Positions 25,582 to 43,695 are shown, counted from the first letter of the stretch. The stretch is 64,000 nt of DNA from Scenedesmus sp. ARA3 (GCA_004335835.1 RWJK01001623.1:75561-139560); one strand, 5' to 3'. The notes: generated by a model from the letters alone, not told the origin. A program made the numbers and translations.

Positions 25582-26503
25582 ATGGAGCAGCAGTTGCTGG
25601 CGTGGCAGTGCATTTGGCTTGCTGGCTGTCAGGCTGGAGCATGGGCAGGGTGACATGGTCTTGCAGGCTGGAAGCAGCAACCAGCTGGTGGTTGTGCGGC
25701 AGATGGAGCCTGCAATAGAAATGGCGGCTTTTCGCTCTAACGCTTTCTTGCGCTGCTATAATTGCATGCAAGTGTTGACAGCGTGCCGGAGCTTGTGCAA
25801 TATTCAAGGGGAAGCACAAGCACTAGGGGTTGGTAGTGGTGATAGGAGCAGCCTGCCTTAGGTCATCTGGCAGAATCCTGGCTGGTGTGTGCTACCTTCG
25901 GCGGTTGCTGATCAACATCTTTGTAGCGCTTTAGGGGAGGGGCGGTCTTGACAATGCATATTTTTTACCTGATACGCCTGCATCCTGTGTATGCAGTGCT
26001 GTGTCTAGGCAAGTCATGTGCATCATGCTAGGCCATCACACGACAACCTGTCATGCTGGGTTCTGTGTGATGTTCAGTGTGATCACCAGGGTGCATGGCC
26101 CAGCAGCAGCGTCTGCCACACCAGCGTCTGCCACACTGTACAGCTGCCACGTGCTATGCTGTACCTGCCATGTGTGATTTGCAGAATGAATGGATTAACG
26201 AAGGATGGATGAGCTGGGGTCTGTCCACAAGAACCCTAGTATTGGCATTATGTTGCAGAGCTGCTGGTGGGCATGGCACTGGGATGAAAGGCGTAATAGC
26301 TGGCTTGTAGGACAGGCTAGTTTGTAACTTCGATGGTCAACTTGTGGCTTCAACCTTGTGCCAGCCATCCAGCCACAACATCTGTTGCTGTGTACTGCTT
26401 CTGGCGGGACAGACAAAAGGACTGCCTTTTCTGTTGATTTTCATCTACAAGCATTCTTTCGGCGTGGGAGATCCAGCCAAGCAGTGCAGGTCTTTACACG
26501 CAA
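25582..26503. other. Gap between CDKB and GT31 gene
   Basis: This holds the CDKB 3' UTR and the promoter of the next gene. The frame upstream of the GT31 ATG stays open back to 26438 but adds no anchor or signal. No separate gene is seen. Confidence 0.5.
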
Positions 26504-27821
26504 ATGGCGGAGCGCCTGCTTGTTGTCTGTGTCTCCTCGGCCAGCGGGAACACAAAGCGCCGTCGAGCGCTCAGACGCAGGTGACAGAGTTGTTGTCGAG
26601 GTTATCTGCTAGTCGGTTCCGCATTATGGCATGCTCATTGCTGCTGCTGCTGCTGCTGCTTCTGCTGCTCTTCCTGCTACTGCTGGCCCCTGCAGTTGGT
26701 TTGAGTTCAAGACACGTAGCAACCCCTGGCTGACACCAGCACAGCAGAGTAGCGTCGAGCTGCTGTTTGTGGTTTCATCAGGCAGCAGTGAGGCTCTGGC
26801 AGCTGAACAGGTTGGTGCTGCGTCAACTGCTTCAGCTGAAGCAGGCTGCGTGCAAAACTGCAGTTCTGTGCCGTAAACTTATGGCTCGCGCGTGCAGGCA
26901 GAGCATGAAGACCTGCTGCTGTTGGATGCACCAGAAGGGTACCACAACTTGTGGCGCAAGGTGCGTGCAGCTGTCACATCTTACACCAGGACCAGAACCT
27001 GTGTTGTGCTCAGCAGTGCATGCAGCGGTCAGGCCAAGCCTTGCAGTGCTATTCTTGCTGTCCCAGCAGACCAGAAAAGGTGACCAGACAGGTGGTCAGA
27101 GCAGTGACCGCACTGCACGTAGCCACACATGTTGTGTGTGCTTTGTGGTGTGCAGGCGCTGGTGTGCCTGGAGGTGCTGGAGCAGCGCTGCAACTATGCC
27201 TTCTACATGCACGCTGATGACGATTCGTATGTGCGGCTCGACCTGATGCTGCAGCTTCTGGTGAGACTGCTGCTGGCAGTGCCATTGGCCTGCTGTCATT
27301 GCAGCTGCAAAAGCGGCAAGCTGTAGCCTCACAGCCCTTTGCGCAGGGGCATGTGGTGCTCGTTAACTTACAGTGGCATGAACTGCGGTGCTGTGCACCT
27401 CCACTTGCAATGTCTGCTGTTAAGCCAGCTTGCACATCATGCCGGTGGCACGTGCTCAGCTGTACGGTTCGGATTAATGTGTGTGTGACTTCTTTGTGGC
27501 TTGCAGAGCAGCAGCCCCAAGAAGCAGTTCTACTGGGGCTACATCTGGGATGGGACTGGCAACAGAGTTACCCAGCCCATCCGGGACCCCCACAACAAGT
27601 CCCACATGCCGGTTGAGCAGGTGGGCCGGCCGCACTGCACTGCATGCCAGGCTGGTCTGTGTCTCAGCACAGCCAGCGCAAAACAGCGTAGACACAAGGT
27701 TGGTGATGCACGTCTTGATGCACAGCTGCTGTGTTTTGCGTGGGACCTGCTATAGGAGTGTAGCAAAGCTTGCTGTGCTGCTGTCCACACTTGCTGCTGT
27801 GTTGGTTGGCCTGTAAGCTGG

Positions 27822-27885
<64 letters not shown>

Positions 27886-28901
27886 CTGCAGTACGCCCTG
27901 GACTACTACCCTCCCTTTGCCTCTGGCTGCGGCTTTGTGCTGTCGCGGGATCTGGTGCAGGCGCTGCTGCGGCAGCCGCTGCCAGATTACCGGCTGCTGG
28001 TGAGCTGGGCAGGCCCATTGGGTGGCCTACTCCACCACAGAAGCATAGTACGCAGACAATCTGCATGCATGCTCAGTTGTGTTGTGTAAAGCACTGTGAT
28101 GTTGCGCACTGGTGCTGGTGGCTGTGGTGTATGGCTGCGCATCCAGTGCACAGCAGTCGGCGCCTGTTTTGCCCGGAAGCTGCCTGTAGCAGAGCCATGT
28201 TGATTAGCACAGCATACAGCTTTCGCTGCTGTGTGTGCGCTGGTCTTTGCAGGACCCTCCATTCGGCATCCACCTGTGTGGCAGCGACTTCTGTGTGCTG
28301 CCAGAGGGCCCCATGCAGCCTGTGCATGATGAGCGGGTGAGGCCCTACAGGGGCATCCCCATCTTCCAGCCCAGCACAGTAGTGCAGCACTACCTGACAC
28401 CTGAGGAGATGGTACCTTTCCATAAGCAGGTGAGGGCCATGCAGGCTAGGCTGGTTGCAGTAGCGGGCAGGAGGTGCAGCCGGGGTGGCAGGCAATGAAT
28501 TGCGCAAGTCTGAATGCGTGCGTGCAGGCACAAGTGCGCGGCGTCTGTAAGAAATGTGTCAGATACAGCACAGCAGTAGGGTGAGGCATTGATACCTTGG
28601 TGCGGCAGGATGAATTTTGCGGTTGTTCTGAATGGCATGCATGCATGTGGATGTCGCTAGTCATTAATGTGCTGATTGTGTTGTGCTTGGCTTCCCCGCA
28701 TCTTTGCAGGTTTTAGAGGCGTTGCAGCAGCAGCAACAGCATGGAGGAAGCACGGCAGCAGCTCCTGCTGAAGCTGAGCCAGCAGTGACAGCAGCACCTG
28801 GAAGCGGCAGCCAGCAGCAGCAGCCGACAAGTGGGAGTGGTCTTTCTGCGCCTGATGAGCTGTATGCACAGCTGGTACAGCTTGGACTGCTGCGAAGATG
28901 A
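26504..28901 (+). CDS. GT31-type glycosyltransferase (galactosyltransferase-like)
   Basis: Eight exons give 316 residues: 26504-26580, 26696-26810, 26898-26960, 27156-27260, 27507-27620, 27892-27999, 28253-28429, 28710-28901. The start VVCVSSASGNTKRRRALRRSW matches the first conserved block of beta-1,3-galactosyl/N-acetylglucosaminyl transferases (split here for length). Then come LLLLDAPEGYHNL, the metal-binding run ADDDSYVRLD, QFYWGYIWDG, YPPFASGCGFVLSRDL and DPPFGIHLCGSDF (the usual ED-V-x-x-G region). Such enzymes use a UDP-sugar in the Golgi. The usual N-terminal membrane anchor is absent from the model, so an upstream exon may be missing, or the protein is soluble. The C-terminus has a Gln/Ala/Gly-rich tail. 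Confidence 0.85.
27821..27884 (+). repeat. (GCCT)16 microsatellite in a GT31 intron
   Basis: Sixteen perfect GCCT units end seven bases before the exon 6 acceptor at 27891, so they form the polypyrimidine tract of that intron. Confidence 0.97.
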
Positions 28902-33916
<5,015 letters not shown>

Positions 33917-35618
33917 GGCAGGCGTCAACACGGATTTTGAATGCCCAGTCGGCTGCCTTGTACGCTGTGCATTGGCAGCACATGGAGGTTTGGCATGTCT
34001 TTGACCGCTGCTTGCGTGGCTTGAGGAAGCTGAGGGAAAGGCTACTGGCAGCATTCTGCAGTGCATCCCTTTTCTGCGAAATGAACAAGTGCCACGCACA
34101 TGAATGAGCTTTGCCCTGGAGGGTGCAAACATATGCTTTGGCAGTAGAGAGTGCAGCCTGCTGCGGCAGGAGTGCATCAGACAAACTGCGCTATTACCTA
34201 TGCTGATACTGAATAATGGTAGATGTCCAGAGTCTGTATTGTCTTTTCTGCAATGGGTCGCCCCTTGCCTGTCAGCTGCAACATGCTGACCATTGCTTCA
34301 TTCATTGATGACGTCGAAACCTAGTCAGGGTTGGCAGGTGCGTAGGCTTAGGTTCTCAATATTCGTCTTATGAAGTGCTGGCCTAGTGTGCTCCAGCTAT
34401 TGAAGCCCTCAGTCAGACCGCAGCTGCTGGCACTGTAGGCACAGCAGCCAGGCTGCAAGTAACAGGTTTCTTTACAACAGCAAGTCATCGGCTCAGCATG
34501 CCAGGCTGGCATGCACTGCTAGCATGCATGATACAGCAATATTGTGGTATCAGCCCGTTTGCTAAAGGTCACTGCAGGCAGGGAATGTGGGTGCATTGTA
34601 CGCTTGTGGCTTCCGCCATGCAGCCACCCACATCAACATCAGCACAATGTCTTCAGCAGAGTTCACTAAGGCAACAAGCAGGCGAACACCAGCACTTTTC
34701 AAGGCACTGCTACTTGACGATAGCTACAGCAGGTGGATGTAGCCTTCGAAGAACAAAAGGGCAGCGGGGAAGTCATGGTAGGAAAGCGGCTGGTGGCTTG
34801 GTGAACTTCGTGGTGAAATTCGCAGGATTACTACTCACGTCAACTTCAGGTTCGACGTTATCATTTTGCAATCCTCTTCTTCTCAAAGTGTTATAAACGA
34901 CTTTGTTTTGCATATTCAGCTACCGCACGTCTCGCGTGGCAATTTTTCCCGTGGACTTCAGAGACAAGCCAGTGCGCTCGCCCAGAGTACACCAGGACGC
35001 GCGCAACGCTCAACAACACATCATAAACTGTTCAGTAACATCTCAAGCTCGCCACGACGGTAGTAAAGTGACTGGAGTCCCTGTTACTAGCATGTAACCA
35101 GTGCATCAGCAACAAGCTGTTGCCGGCCTCATCATCTGGCCACTGCAATTGTAACATCACATACAATCAAATGTGTTTTGGCCTCCTTCTTGGACTTAAC
35201 AGCGTAGTTCGACATAAACGCCTACTGCTATCCCGTTTCAAGGCCGATCATAGCTCCGGCGTGGCTGTAAACCAATGCTATATACAATAAACTTTGAAGC
35301 TTGAATATCAGCTGTTTCCTGCAACGCCATAGCATTTCTGCCAGACCAACCAGCAGCTGGCGAACAGCTCGACACGGGCCCTTTGGTGAGCAGCTTCGGC
35401 CTCAGGGAGTGTTGTACAGCTCTTGGTGCCCTGATTGTTATTGATTGAAGCATTTTCAAGGACTTTCGCTGTTGCATGCAGCTGCATGTAGCACTTGAAT
35501 GTTTGGTGGCAGCACCAGCAGCAGGATGCTTGGCAGTGCACCAGAGCCTGTCTGTAAGAGTGCCTCCCAAACTCTGACACTGCCGTGCAGGTGTGCCCAC
35601 AGGAAGCAAACATCTGCT
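33917..35618. other. Gap between kinase and secreted-protein gene
   Basis: About 1.7 kb. AT-richer patches around 34840-35330 suggest promoter or leader sequence. A 64-residue plus-strand frame at 34903-35097 and a 27-codon minus-strand frame from 35213 were inspected and not accepted. No RNA gene is seen. Confidence 0.45.
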
Positions 35619-38600
35619 ATGCAGCAGGCTAAGCAGTGGGGGCTGGCAGGCACAGTCCTGCTGCTCAGCATCACCTGCTGCTGCCTCATCCAGCCAGCAG
35701 CTGCACAGCGGCGGCAGCTGGCACAAGCCAGCTGGAAGTCACAATTCCTCTCGCTAGCAGTGACAATCAATGGCCCCTGCACCGCTGCGGGGTACCCCGC
35801 CGACATAGGCATCACTTTTGCTGAAAGTGCGCGCAAGGATGCTGAGCGGCTGGCAAATGTCGTGGTGGCCAGGATAGTGAAGAGTGGCGTCCTGGACGCT
35901 GGTAACGGAGCATGTCTTACGCGCAAGGTGGGCCCTGCTTAGATAGAGGGTTTACATGGTGTGTTTATGCGGCATGCGCCACCACAGACACCTGGTAAAA
36001 TAGGGCCCTGCTCTGGCACCACAGCAAGTACATGTCTCTCTGTTAACACCAACATATTGTCAACATCTGCAGCACCAGACGTGCGGCTTCTGGCAGCAGC
36101 GCCCATCAGCTGCCAGCAGTGCTTCGTCATGCAGCTGCACATGTTGCTCCAGCCAGCCAGTTGCCGCTGCACATGTTGCGCCAGCCAGCCAGTTGCCGCG
36201 CTGCACATCACAGCAGCGTGCTTTTGCAGCAGTTGCGCATGTTGCACCAGCTAGTTGCTCCTCTGCACATCACAGCAGCGTGCTGCGTTGCTGCTACGCA
36301 GGTCAACAACCAGACCCTTGCTGGTCTAGGTGTGCTGCTGCGCCTGAGGGGTCCTGAAGTTGCAGTGGAAGATGCACAGCAGCTGGTGTCAGCTGGCCAG
36401 AAGAGGGGACTCATTGGGGGCCTGGACTGCAACGCCTTCCCTACGGTGTGCCTGTTCATCAAAGACCTGGGCGCTAGCATCCTGGCAAACAGTGAGTGTG
36501 CGAGGATTATTTGTGAAGCAGCCAGCTGTGCCTTTGCTGGGCATACACAAGAATAATATAGAAGTGATGTCTTGGTGGGGCGGCAGGCTGGGAAGCTGGC
36601 GCACGCTTTGCTGCTGCTGCTGCTGCTGCTGCTGGTCGTGCCGTCCCTGCTTCAGCATGCTCTGCTGCTGCATTGCTGCCCACACACCTGCAGGTGCCAC
36701 CTACGGAGCCAACCCCAACTTTACACTGGCTCTGCCAGGCCAGCTGCCCACACCACCCTCACCCGTGCCAGGCGAGCAGCGCGCAGTGCTCAAATTTGAG
36801 GACTTCAAATACCAAGGAGCATTCGCGATCCCTGCACTCATTCCCGAGTGCAACACACGCACCTCGTGGACATCTGGGGGCTTGGCACTGCAGATGAGAG
36901 ATGGCGTGCCGTACTTTTATGCCACGGCGAACCGGTCCGATGGTGCCACGATGTACGAGTTCACATACAGTGGGCAGCCCAGCCTGAACCTGAACAACAT
37001 GCCGCTGGCACACATCACATGGTGAGCAGTAGCTTAAGATGAACCCCGGCATCGGCGTGCAGCGGCAGCAGCAGCAGCAGCAGCAGGCGCTCTGCTGAAA
37101 CAGTTTTTGAGAAGGTGCTGTGCTTGTTTTGCAGACGCATGCAGGCAGCAGCCATGGCGCAATCAATAACAATCGCCAAGGCGCCTCCCACATGCTCATC
37201 ATCTCACCTGCCGTGGGCCGATTCTTGCTGCCGCCTGCAGGTGTGGTGACGCCTACGGCAAAGGGCGCACGCTGACGCCCGGCACACAGTCCCCGAAATC
37301 CGCCTTGCTCACGCACGGCCTGCATTACAGCGAACGCATGGGGCGGCTGTACTGGACGTTTGGCGAGGAGGTGCTGTCTGGGAACAAAGCGAATGCATAC
37401 TTCCTGGGATATGGGAAGCCAGCTACCATCAAGCGCCGCACATCCTCAAAAGCAGCAGCAGCAGCAGCAGCTGGTGTGGGGGATGTCGGGGCGGCAAGCA
37501 CCCAGCAGCAGCAGACGGCGGACAGCGGCAGCATGGCAGCGGCAGGGCCGTGGCGCATCTCGCCGGCCCTCAGCGGCGATACCACGCTGCACAGCCAGAA
37601 GGTCCGCGGCGGTGCAATGGAGATTCCCCAGTGGTTTGCCGACAGATATTTGGGCGGCCGCAGCCTGGGAGTGGGCTTTGGCGGATACTACATTGACGTG
37701 ATGAAGGGCATGAGTATGGGTCCTAGCCTGGTTGCAGTGAGCCACCCAAAGAACGGTGTAGGATCTGGCACCCTCACTGATCCTATTGAGCTGCTAGGGT
37801 ACGGCTGGGGCGACGGGCCGCAGTACATCAAAAGCAGGTACTGCCGCCGCAACACTGAGTTTGTGGTAGATGTTCAGGAGTTCCCCTGGAGCATGAGTCC
37901 CAAAGGCAGGAATGACACAACCAATGCATTCTGGGCGCCTGGCGACAGCGTGGAAGGTGCTGCTGCATGGGTGGACAATGGCACACACCACGGCGTGCTG
38001 TTTTTCACGGAGATGAGCACAGGGTATATTGGCGTGAAGGATGATGGCGTGACGCTGGACCGCATCTGGTCAAACCCTTCTTGGTGAGGCTGTTGTCCTG
38101 GCCTGCTGGGCATACTAGCTGTTGTGTGCATTCGCCACAGCCTTGCCAGCTGCGGTGAAGAAGGGGCCAGCTGCCGTGCGTACATGTGCCACCCCAGCTT
38201 GTTGCGCGCTGCTTGTAGTATGCCAGCTGCGCTGCGTGCGGCGCGCGTGTGGCCGCTGCTGTGCATTGCCTCATGGAAGTGCTGCGCAACTGATGAGCCT
38301 GTGCCGCACTTGTTTTCTTTTTTTCCGTTCTATGCAGGTACATCTATGACCCGGCTGACTTGGCAGCTGTTGCAGCGGGAAACAAGGAGCCTTGGGAGAT
38401 TCAGGCGGCGCAGTTCACGAACCTGACATTCCCGGCAAGCGTGGGCCGAACCATTGTAGACCCACCCACAGGGCAGTTCCGGCGCGTGACAGGTGCTGCA
38501 TATGACAGTGTGAACCAGACACTATACCTGCTGTATGTGCACTCTGGTCGGGAGATCCCTCAGGACTATGACAAGCCATTCCATATGGTGCATGTCTTCC

Positions 38601-38842
38601 AGCTGGGTGCAGGAGGGGTGAGGCGCAGCAGAGCAGCGCAGAGCGGTGACGGCAGCCTCGCCACACAGGCGGTGGCAGCAGCAGCAGCAGCAGCGCCAGC
38701 AGCAGCAGCAGCAGCGCCAGAAGATGTGGTGCTTGCGCAAGCCGAGGAGCAGCAGCAGCAGCAGCAGCAGGCGGATGCGGGTGGTGTGGAGGCGGCAGCA
38801 CAAGAGCAGCCGTTGAAGCTCAGGAGGCACAACTTGCTGTGA
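35619..38842 (+). CDS. Secreted protein of unknown family, 724 residues
   Basis: Five exons: 35619-35927, 36302-36491, 36694-37021, 37241-38083, 38338-38842. The start was chosen because it opens a signal peptide (MQQAKQWG, then a hydrophobic run TVLLLSITCCCLIQP, cleavage near AAAQ). The body has many Trp/Tyr/Gly-rich strands, such as TSWTSGGLALQMRDG, RLYWTFGEEVLSG, VGFGGYYIDVMKG, TDPIELLGYGWGDGPQY and HHGVLFFTEM. This pattern suggests a beta-propeller or beta-sandwich ectodomain. Sequons (NRS, NDT, NGT, NQT, NLT) fit an extracellular or wall protein. Ala- and Gln-rich linkers lie at about residues 340-375 and near the C-terminus. I do not recognise the family. The gene structure is consistent and in phase throughout. 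Confidence 0.8.
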
Positions 38843-40931
38843 GTGGTGTAGCAGCAGCACACTCTGGCCATAGTGCTGGGGAGTGTTGGTTGTGGTGAGG
38901 GCTGCTCAGCAGTGCGGCAGTAGCACAAGAGGTGCAATGCTAGTACTGCAGCAGCTGACGCAGCAAATGTGTTGTTGCGCGGTGTGCACCTGACAGGTGC
39001 TAGAGCCTCACAGTTTGAACTGGTGAGATGTATTTCTTGTGTAAGTTGCTCTTGTTGTCACATCTAAGTGTGTGTGCGCACCACAGCAGCATGTGAATGA
39101 TACGCCACATGCTGAAGGTGTGGTGTGTGATGCACGACTCCATACGTACTCCCACCTCGGCAGTGGGGTGCGGCAAAGTGTTGATTCCTTGTCACGCAGG
39201 CATTGTTTTGCTTAAAAAAACGTGCTGTGGCTGCACCGTGAACCGTGCACCAGCAGAATATGCGCGGCATCCAGCCTGCACACCTTTATCTACCTGTGGT
39301 TTTGCCCTCAGATGTTGCTGCTCAGTTCCTTCCTTTGCTTTGCCCTTGCTGGCCGTGTATCTTGTTTGGCTATCAGGCTCTTCTGCCACGTATCTGGCCC
39401 AGACCAGACATTGTTTCACCTTGTCTCAAGCTGCTGCGGCAGCACCACTTTCAGAAGGACGTAGACCATCCTATGTGAACACTATGCATGACAGCATGTG
39501 CGTTACCGCCAAGTGCAGCCTCGCAACTGCTCTGCCAGCAGCGGCCATGACGGACTGCCCTGTTTTTGTTACTGCCCTGTTTGAGTTTTCTTTGTAGTTC
39601 CCTACAGGCTAGCCAGGTCGCTGCACCATATGAGTGCCAGCATGTTGCTGGCTTTGCACGACCTTCTTGTCAGGCCAGGTCAACTGCAGTGGTGTGCTTG
39701 CTGCTGTTGGCATTATCATTGTCCGATTAATTGCATTACATTACATTACATTACATGCTCCACTCAACGAGGAGTGGGGTCATACTTTGCTGTGAAGTGT
39801 TCGCCAGGGCGACTTTCAAGCAGCAACCTGCCTCGCGAACTCGTGCAGCACCTCCAAACACACAAGACGTAGCATCACTTGAACCGCTTGATTCACGAGA
39901 TGGTGTTTGACGACAATGTGACGCACTGCTGGTTTTGTAAGACTGCGTTCTACCGTTGATGGTGTCATCAACTAGGGTTCTCAGCTGTGCTGACCAACTT
40001 GGCAAGCTGTTCAGGGCCTTATGTGTCAATTGCGGTGGATGAAAGTGATGCTATAAAATGTACGGAGGTTGAATTTGTATGTTTGACAAGGCATTCGAGG
40101 GCCACGGAGTGCACTGTGCAGAACATGGAACCCCAGTCAGGAGCCAACGAGAGGCTCATAGGGATTGCATGCACGCGCACGTGTGCTTTCAAAGCAGAGT
40201 TTGTGTCTGCTGCCACGTGCCGAGGTTGAGCCTTGGAATCACATATGCCCAGCAGCAGTGACACAGCATTGGTCGTGGATCGACTTGTGTGAATCAACTG
40301 TTGGTCGCCTATTGTCATGTTGGCGGCTGTGTTGATGGGCCCAGATTCAGTGTGGGTTTACGCAGCGGAGCTTGCATGTGGGTGGATGGTGGGCTGTGAG
40401 AACTGTGTACATCTGCTTTGCAGGCCTGAAGTGCCGCAGTTTTCACAGTGTAGTATTGATGGCTTCTTTGGCGTATTGTCAGCAGCCAGCACAGCTGTCG
40501 GCGTGCTATGTAATAGAGCGCCTCAACTGTCCATGCAAAGGTATATACATATGTGTTGATATAGGAGCAATGTACAGTGCACGCCCTTCTATCATGAGCC
40601 TGGCGCAACACTGGGGATAACCGGAAAGAACAGCCATACACACAGCTCATCGAAGATGGTGTTACAGAGCAACAGTGGGCCACCTGGCTGCCAAGCGGGG
40701 CTGAGCCACTTCAGTTGCGCTGGGCACCACATGTCTGCCCTCTCAGCGCCACCGCAACGTCCTGCAGCGCTGCTGCCGCACGCTGCGTCACTTCAGGGTG
40801 CGCACCAGCCGAACGTCCTGCAGCGCTGCTGCGGCCGCCGCTGCTGCTGCTGCTACCGCCATGGCATCACTTGAGATGCGCACTCGCTCGATGTCCAAGG
40901 TACTGCTGTTGCTATTGCTGCTGCTGCTGCA
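38843..40931. other. Convergent gap between secreted-protein gene and FKBP
   Basis: About 2.1 kb. A TGTAA at 39040-39044 is a likely 3' end for the plus-strand gene. A short ATTAC repeat (about four units) lies at 39732-39755. The last 230 bases hold tandem ghost copies of the FKBP last exon. No other gene is seen. Confidence 0.5.
39040..39044 (+). terminator. Probable polyadenylation signal of the secreted-protein gene
   Basis: TGTAA lies about 200 bases after the stop at 38842, a spacing like that seen after prohibitin. Confidence 0.4.
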
Positions 40932-40978
40932 TCACTTGAGGATGCGCATCAGCTCGATGTCGAAGAGCAGCGTCTTGT
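40700..40978 (-). repeat. Tandem copies of the FKBP last exon end, period about 65-86
   Basis: The real terminal segment (stop at 40932) is followed, in transcription direction, by copies beginning near 40865, 40786 and, weakly, 40700. Each has a CACTT(G/C)A stop-region core followed by GCGC and CGATGTC-like blocks. The copies are degraded. Confidence 0.75.
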
Positions 40979-43695
40979 CAATCATGCCCTGGTTGCCCAG
41001 CACAAAGCCCAGCGCACGCTCACCCTGGCACGCAGCATTGCAGCATTGCAGAGGCAGCAAGCAACACAGTTGACATCAGCAGATGTTAGCACAAGCCCAC
41101 AGCGCGCATACCCTGGCACGCAGCAGCCACCACCGCGAAGACAGCATGACAACAGTGAATTCAAGATTTGGGGAGACGCTGCCAGCAGGTTGGACTCTGG
41201 TGTCTGCCAAACTCTGACTGTACTGGCATGGTTGGAGCAGTGTGTCCAGCAATGGTCAACAGCGAATGTTGAAACCTACAGCCATGTCTGTCCCAGAAAC
41301 ATGTGTACGATGCTCGAGCATGTGCCAGCAGTGCTGCTTCTGTCAGCAACAACAGCACCACAACTCGAACAGCTAGCTGAAGCAGCGCACTAGGCCTGCG
41401 CAGCTCACCGCAAATGTGGTGGGCTTGGGCCCCTGCTTCTTGTAGTCGTTGTCGGGGTAGCCCAGCTCGACTGGCACCACGATGCGGCGGATGCCGCCAA
41501 CCTGGCAGCAGCAGCAGCAGCAGCACCGATGTGAAACAGCTGCAAGAAGAAGTGACACATGACGCCACCATGTTGCATGGACAGTAGCTGCGTGAGTGGT
41601 TGCGGGGCAATTCTAAAGTCCTGCAGGATAAAAATCCTGCAGGAGAAGGCAACAACAACAAACGCAGCTCCCACTTGGCACTAACCGCAGACCTGGTGCT
41701 TGTTCACAGAGCAAAGAGCAACGCATGCCCGCACCTTCATTGTTGCAACCGCCTCCTCAAAGGCGGGAATGACGCTGTGCTGGCCCAGCACGAAGCGGTA
41801 GAAGTCCTTGTCATTGCCCTCAAAGCTGCTGCCCTTGGGCTGCAGCAGCAGCCAGCAGCAGCAGCAGCGGCAGCAGCAGCAGCAGCAGCGGCGGTCAATT
41901 CACGCACGTCACATCACGCATCAACGAGCTTGAATCAGTGTATATGCGGCGGACGGCACACGGGTGCACCAGCATTGCAAATGCGCATCCGCACTCCAAA
42001 TGTCTGCCACAGCTAAGCAATCAAAATGCACATCTGTGGCAATTGTGCGCCGAGGGCGGCCAGCTCACCTTGTTGCGTGCCTCAAACGGCCGCCCATAGT
42101 AGCCTGCACGCAAAACAGTTGCACACGACCACCGAGCATGCAGTGCAGCAGTTGTCAAGTAAGTTTGAGTGACGGACACGCACAGCGTTGCAGAGACGCC
42201 GTAGCAGCAAGCACACTGCAAAGGACCGGCCACAATGTTGCTGACATGCTGCTGCTGCAGGCGTGCACACACCCACACAAGCATGCAGGTCTCCTGGAGG
42301 CCTCAGTTGCGCAGCAGCGCCGCCATGCACTGCTATCAACATGGCAAGAGCATGCACGCTGCGGTGCTGTTTTGGTGCTGCTGCTGCTGCTGCTGCTGTG
42401 GGCTGCTGGCGCCTTGCTGCCAAGCACACAGCGTCACCTATAGCTGTCCCAGTTATCAGCAGCGTGTCCTACATGCGCTACTGCTGCTGCTGCTGCTGCT
42501 GCAAGTAGAGCTTTGCCGTGCAGTGTCACCTATTGTGTATCCATCCCAGTCAACCAGCAGCGTGTCTCCCTCTCGCGGCACCTCGCCTGTGCCTTCCCGC
42601 ATGTCTGCACAGCAACATCAAGCGCGCGCATGTGTGTTGTGTACGCTGTGGTGGTTTAACGTAGTGACATTGACCAACAGCCCAAGCAAGGCCGTACACG
42701 CAGCATGTTTCCCTGTCTGAGTAGACCACTTTACCAAGAAAAAGCGTGCACGATGAAGAACAGGAACAACAGCACCAAACGTGGCAGCATTGCTGTTGAA
42801 GCTAACAAAGCATGTGCCGGCAGTTGTTCCAACCACCACCGCAGCACTGCTCATTGCGGCAGCATGCCACCAATCTGCTGCTGCACTGCTCGCTGTTGTC
42901 CTGCTACATCATCTGCAGCAGGCATGCGGCTGCTGTACTGGCGTGCTGCACAATTTCCAGGCTGTCAACAGCTGATGCGGCAGCTGCACTAGCGCACTGC
43001 AGGCATTGCTGGCAACTGATGCATCAGGCTGCGTGCCTGCACACCTTTGTACTGCAGCCCACTTGGTGTCATCTCATAGTCTGGGTAGCTGCACATGGCA
43101 CAACACAGGAGCACTGTGGTGAACATGCGGCTTGGACAGAAGCTGTTGCAGCATGAGCATGTGGGTGAGTACACATTGTCGATGCATGCCCTGCATGCAG
43201 CTGCTGCTTGATCTCAGCGCTTCTGTGGCAAAAAGTTACAGCTCTATGCACAAGAAGCAAGACCATGACGCCATAGACAACAGATGCTGTGCGCAAACCA
43301 GACATGATGCAGAGATCATTACATCCTTATGCCTTGCAATGCAGGCACATCGTGCAGCACAGGGCGCGATGCACTTTCCGCTTTACTGTTGAGCAAGCAG
43401 CTGTGCAGCTGATGCTCTAGCACACCGCCGCTGCTGCTTACGTCATCCTTGGCTTGCCATAGTCCTTGCCCCTCAGGGCCTCCATTGGCTCATACTTTGA
43501 CCGTTCAGAGTCTTCTGCTGCTGCAGCAGGCTGCAAGTTGGCGAGTGCAGGCAGCAGCACCAGTCCAGCTGCCAGAGACTCCCGCCGGCCTGCTTGCACC
43601 CGCACATTGGCTGCTAGTCTACTATTCTGCTGCTTCCTGCATTCAAGTGCAGCAGAGGGCCGAAGTGATGGAGTGCCTGAGTGCAGACGTGGCAC
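40932..43695 (-). CDS. Thylakoid-lumen FKBP-type peptidyl-prolyl isomerase
   Basis: Exons in transcription order are (?)43695-43442, 43088-43045, 42604-42530, 42103-42069, 41839-41735, 41501-41409 and 41024-40932. The open part of exon 1 carries a plastid-type presequence with twin Arg (AGRRESLAAGLVLLPALA) and a PAAAA cleavage region, as in Tat-imported lumen proteins. The FKBP fold follows: MTPSGLQYKDMREG, DTLLVDWDGYTIGYYG, VIPAFEEAVATMKVGGIRRIVVP (split here for length), and an LGFVLGNQGMIDKTLLFDIELM ending. It is close to plant FKBP16-type lumen immunophilins. The true ATG is unresolved. No ATG lies in the open frame; the nearest upstream one is at 43774 in another frame and would need an unseen splice. 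Confidence 0.85.

Noticed and set aside
26631..26876. Leu-rich frame suggesting a signal anchor before the GT31 domain
   Set aside because: It is a CTG run in the intron's acceptor tract and in a different frame from the exon.
34903..35097. 64-residue plus-strand frame
   Set aside because: No splice partners, no family and an AT-rich leader-like context.
35130..35213. Short minus-strand frame MSNYAVKSKKEAK with a GTATGT donor
   Set aside because: I could not find an acceptor and second exon in phase. It is too short to support alone.
39732..39755. ATTAC short repeat as a telomere or regulatory array
   Set aside because: Only about four units, and no context supports a function.
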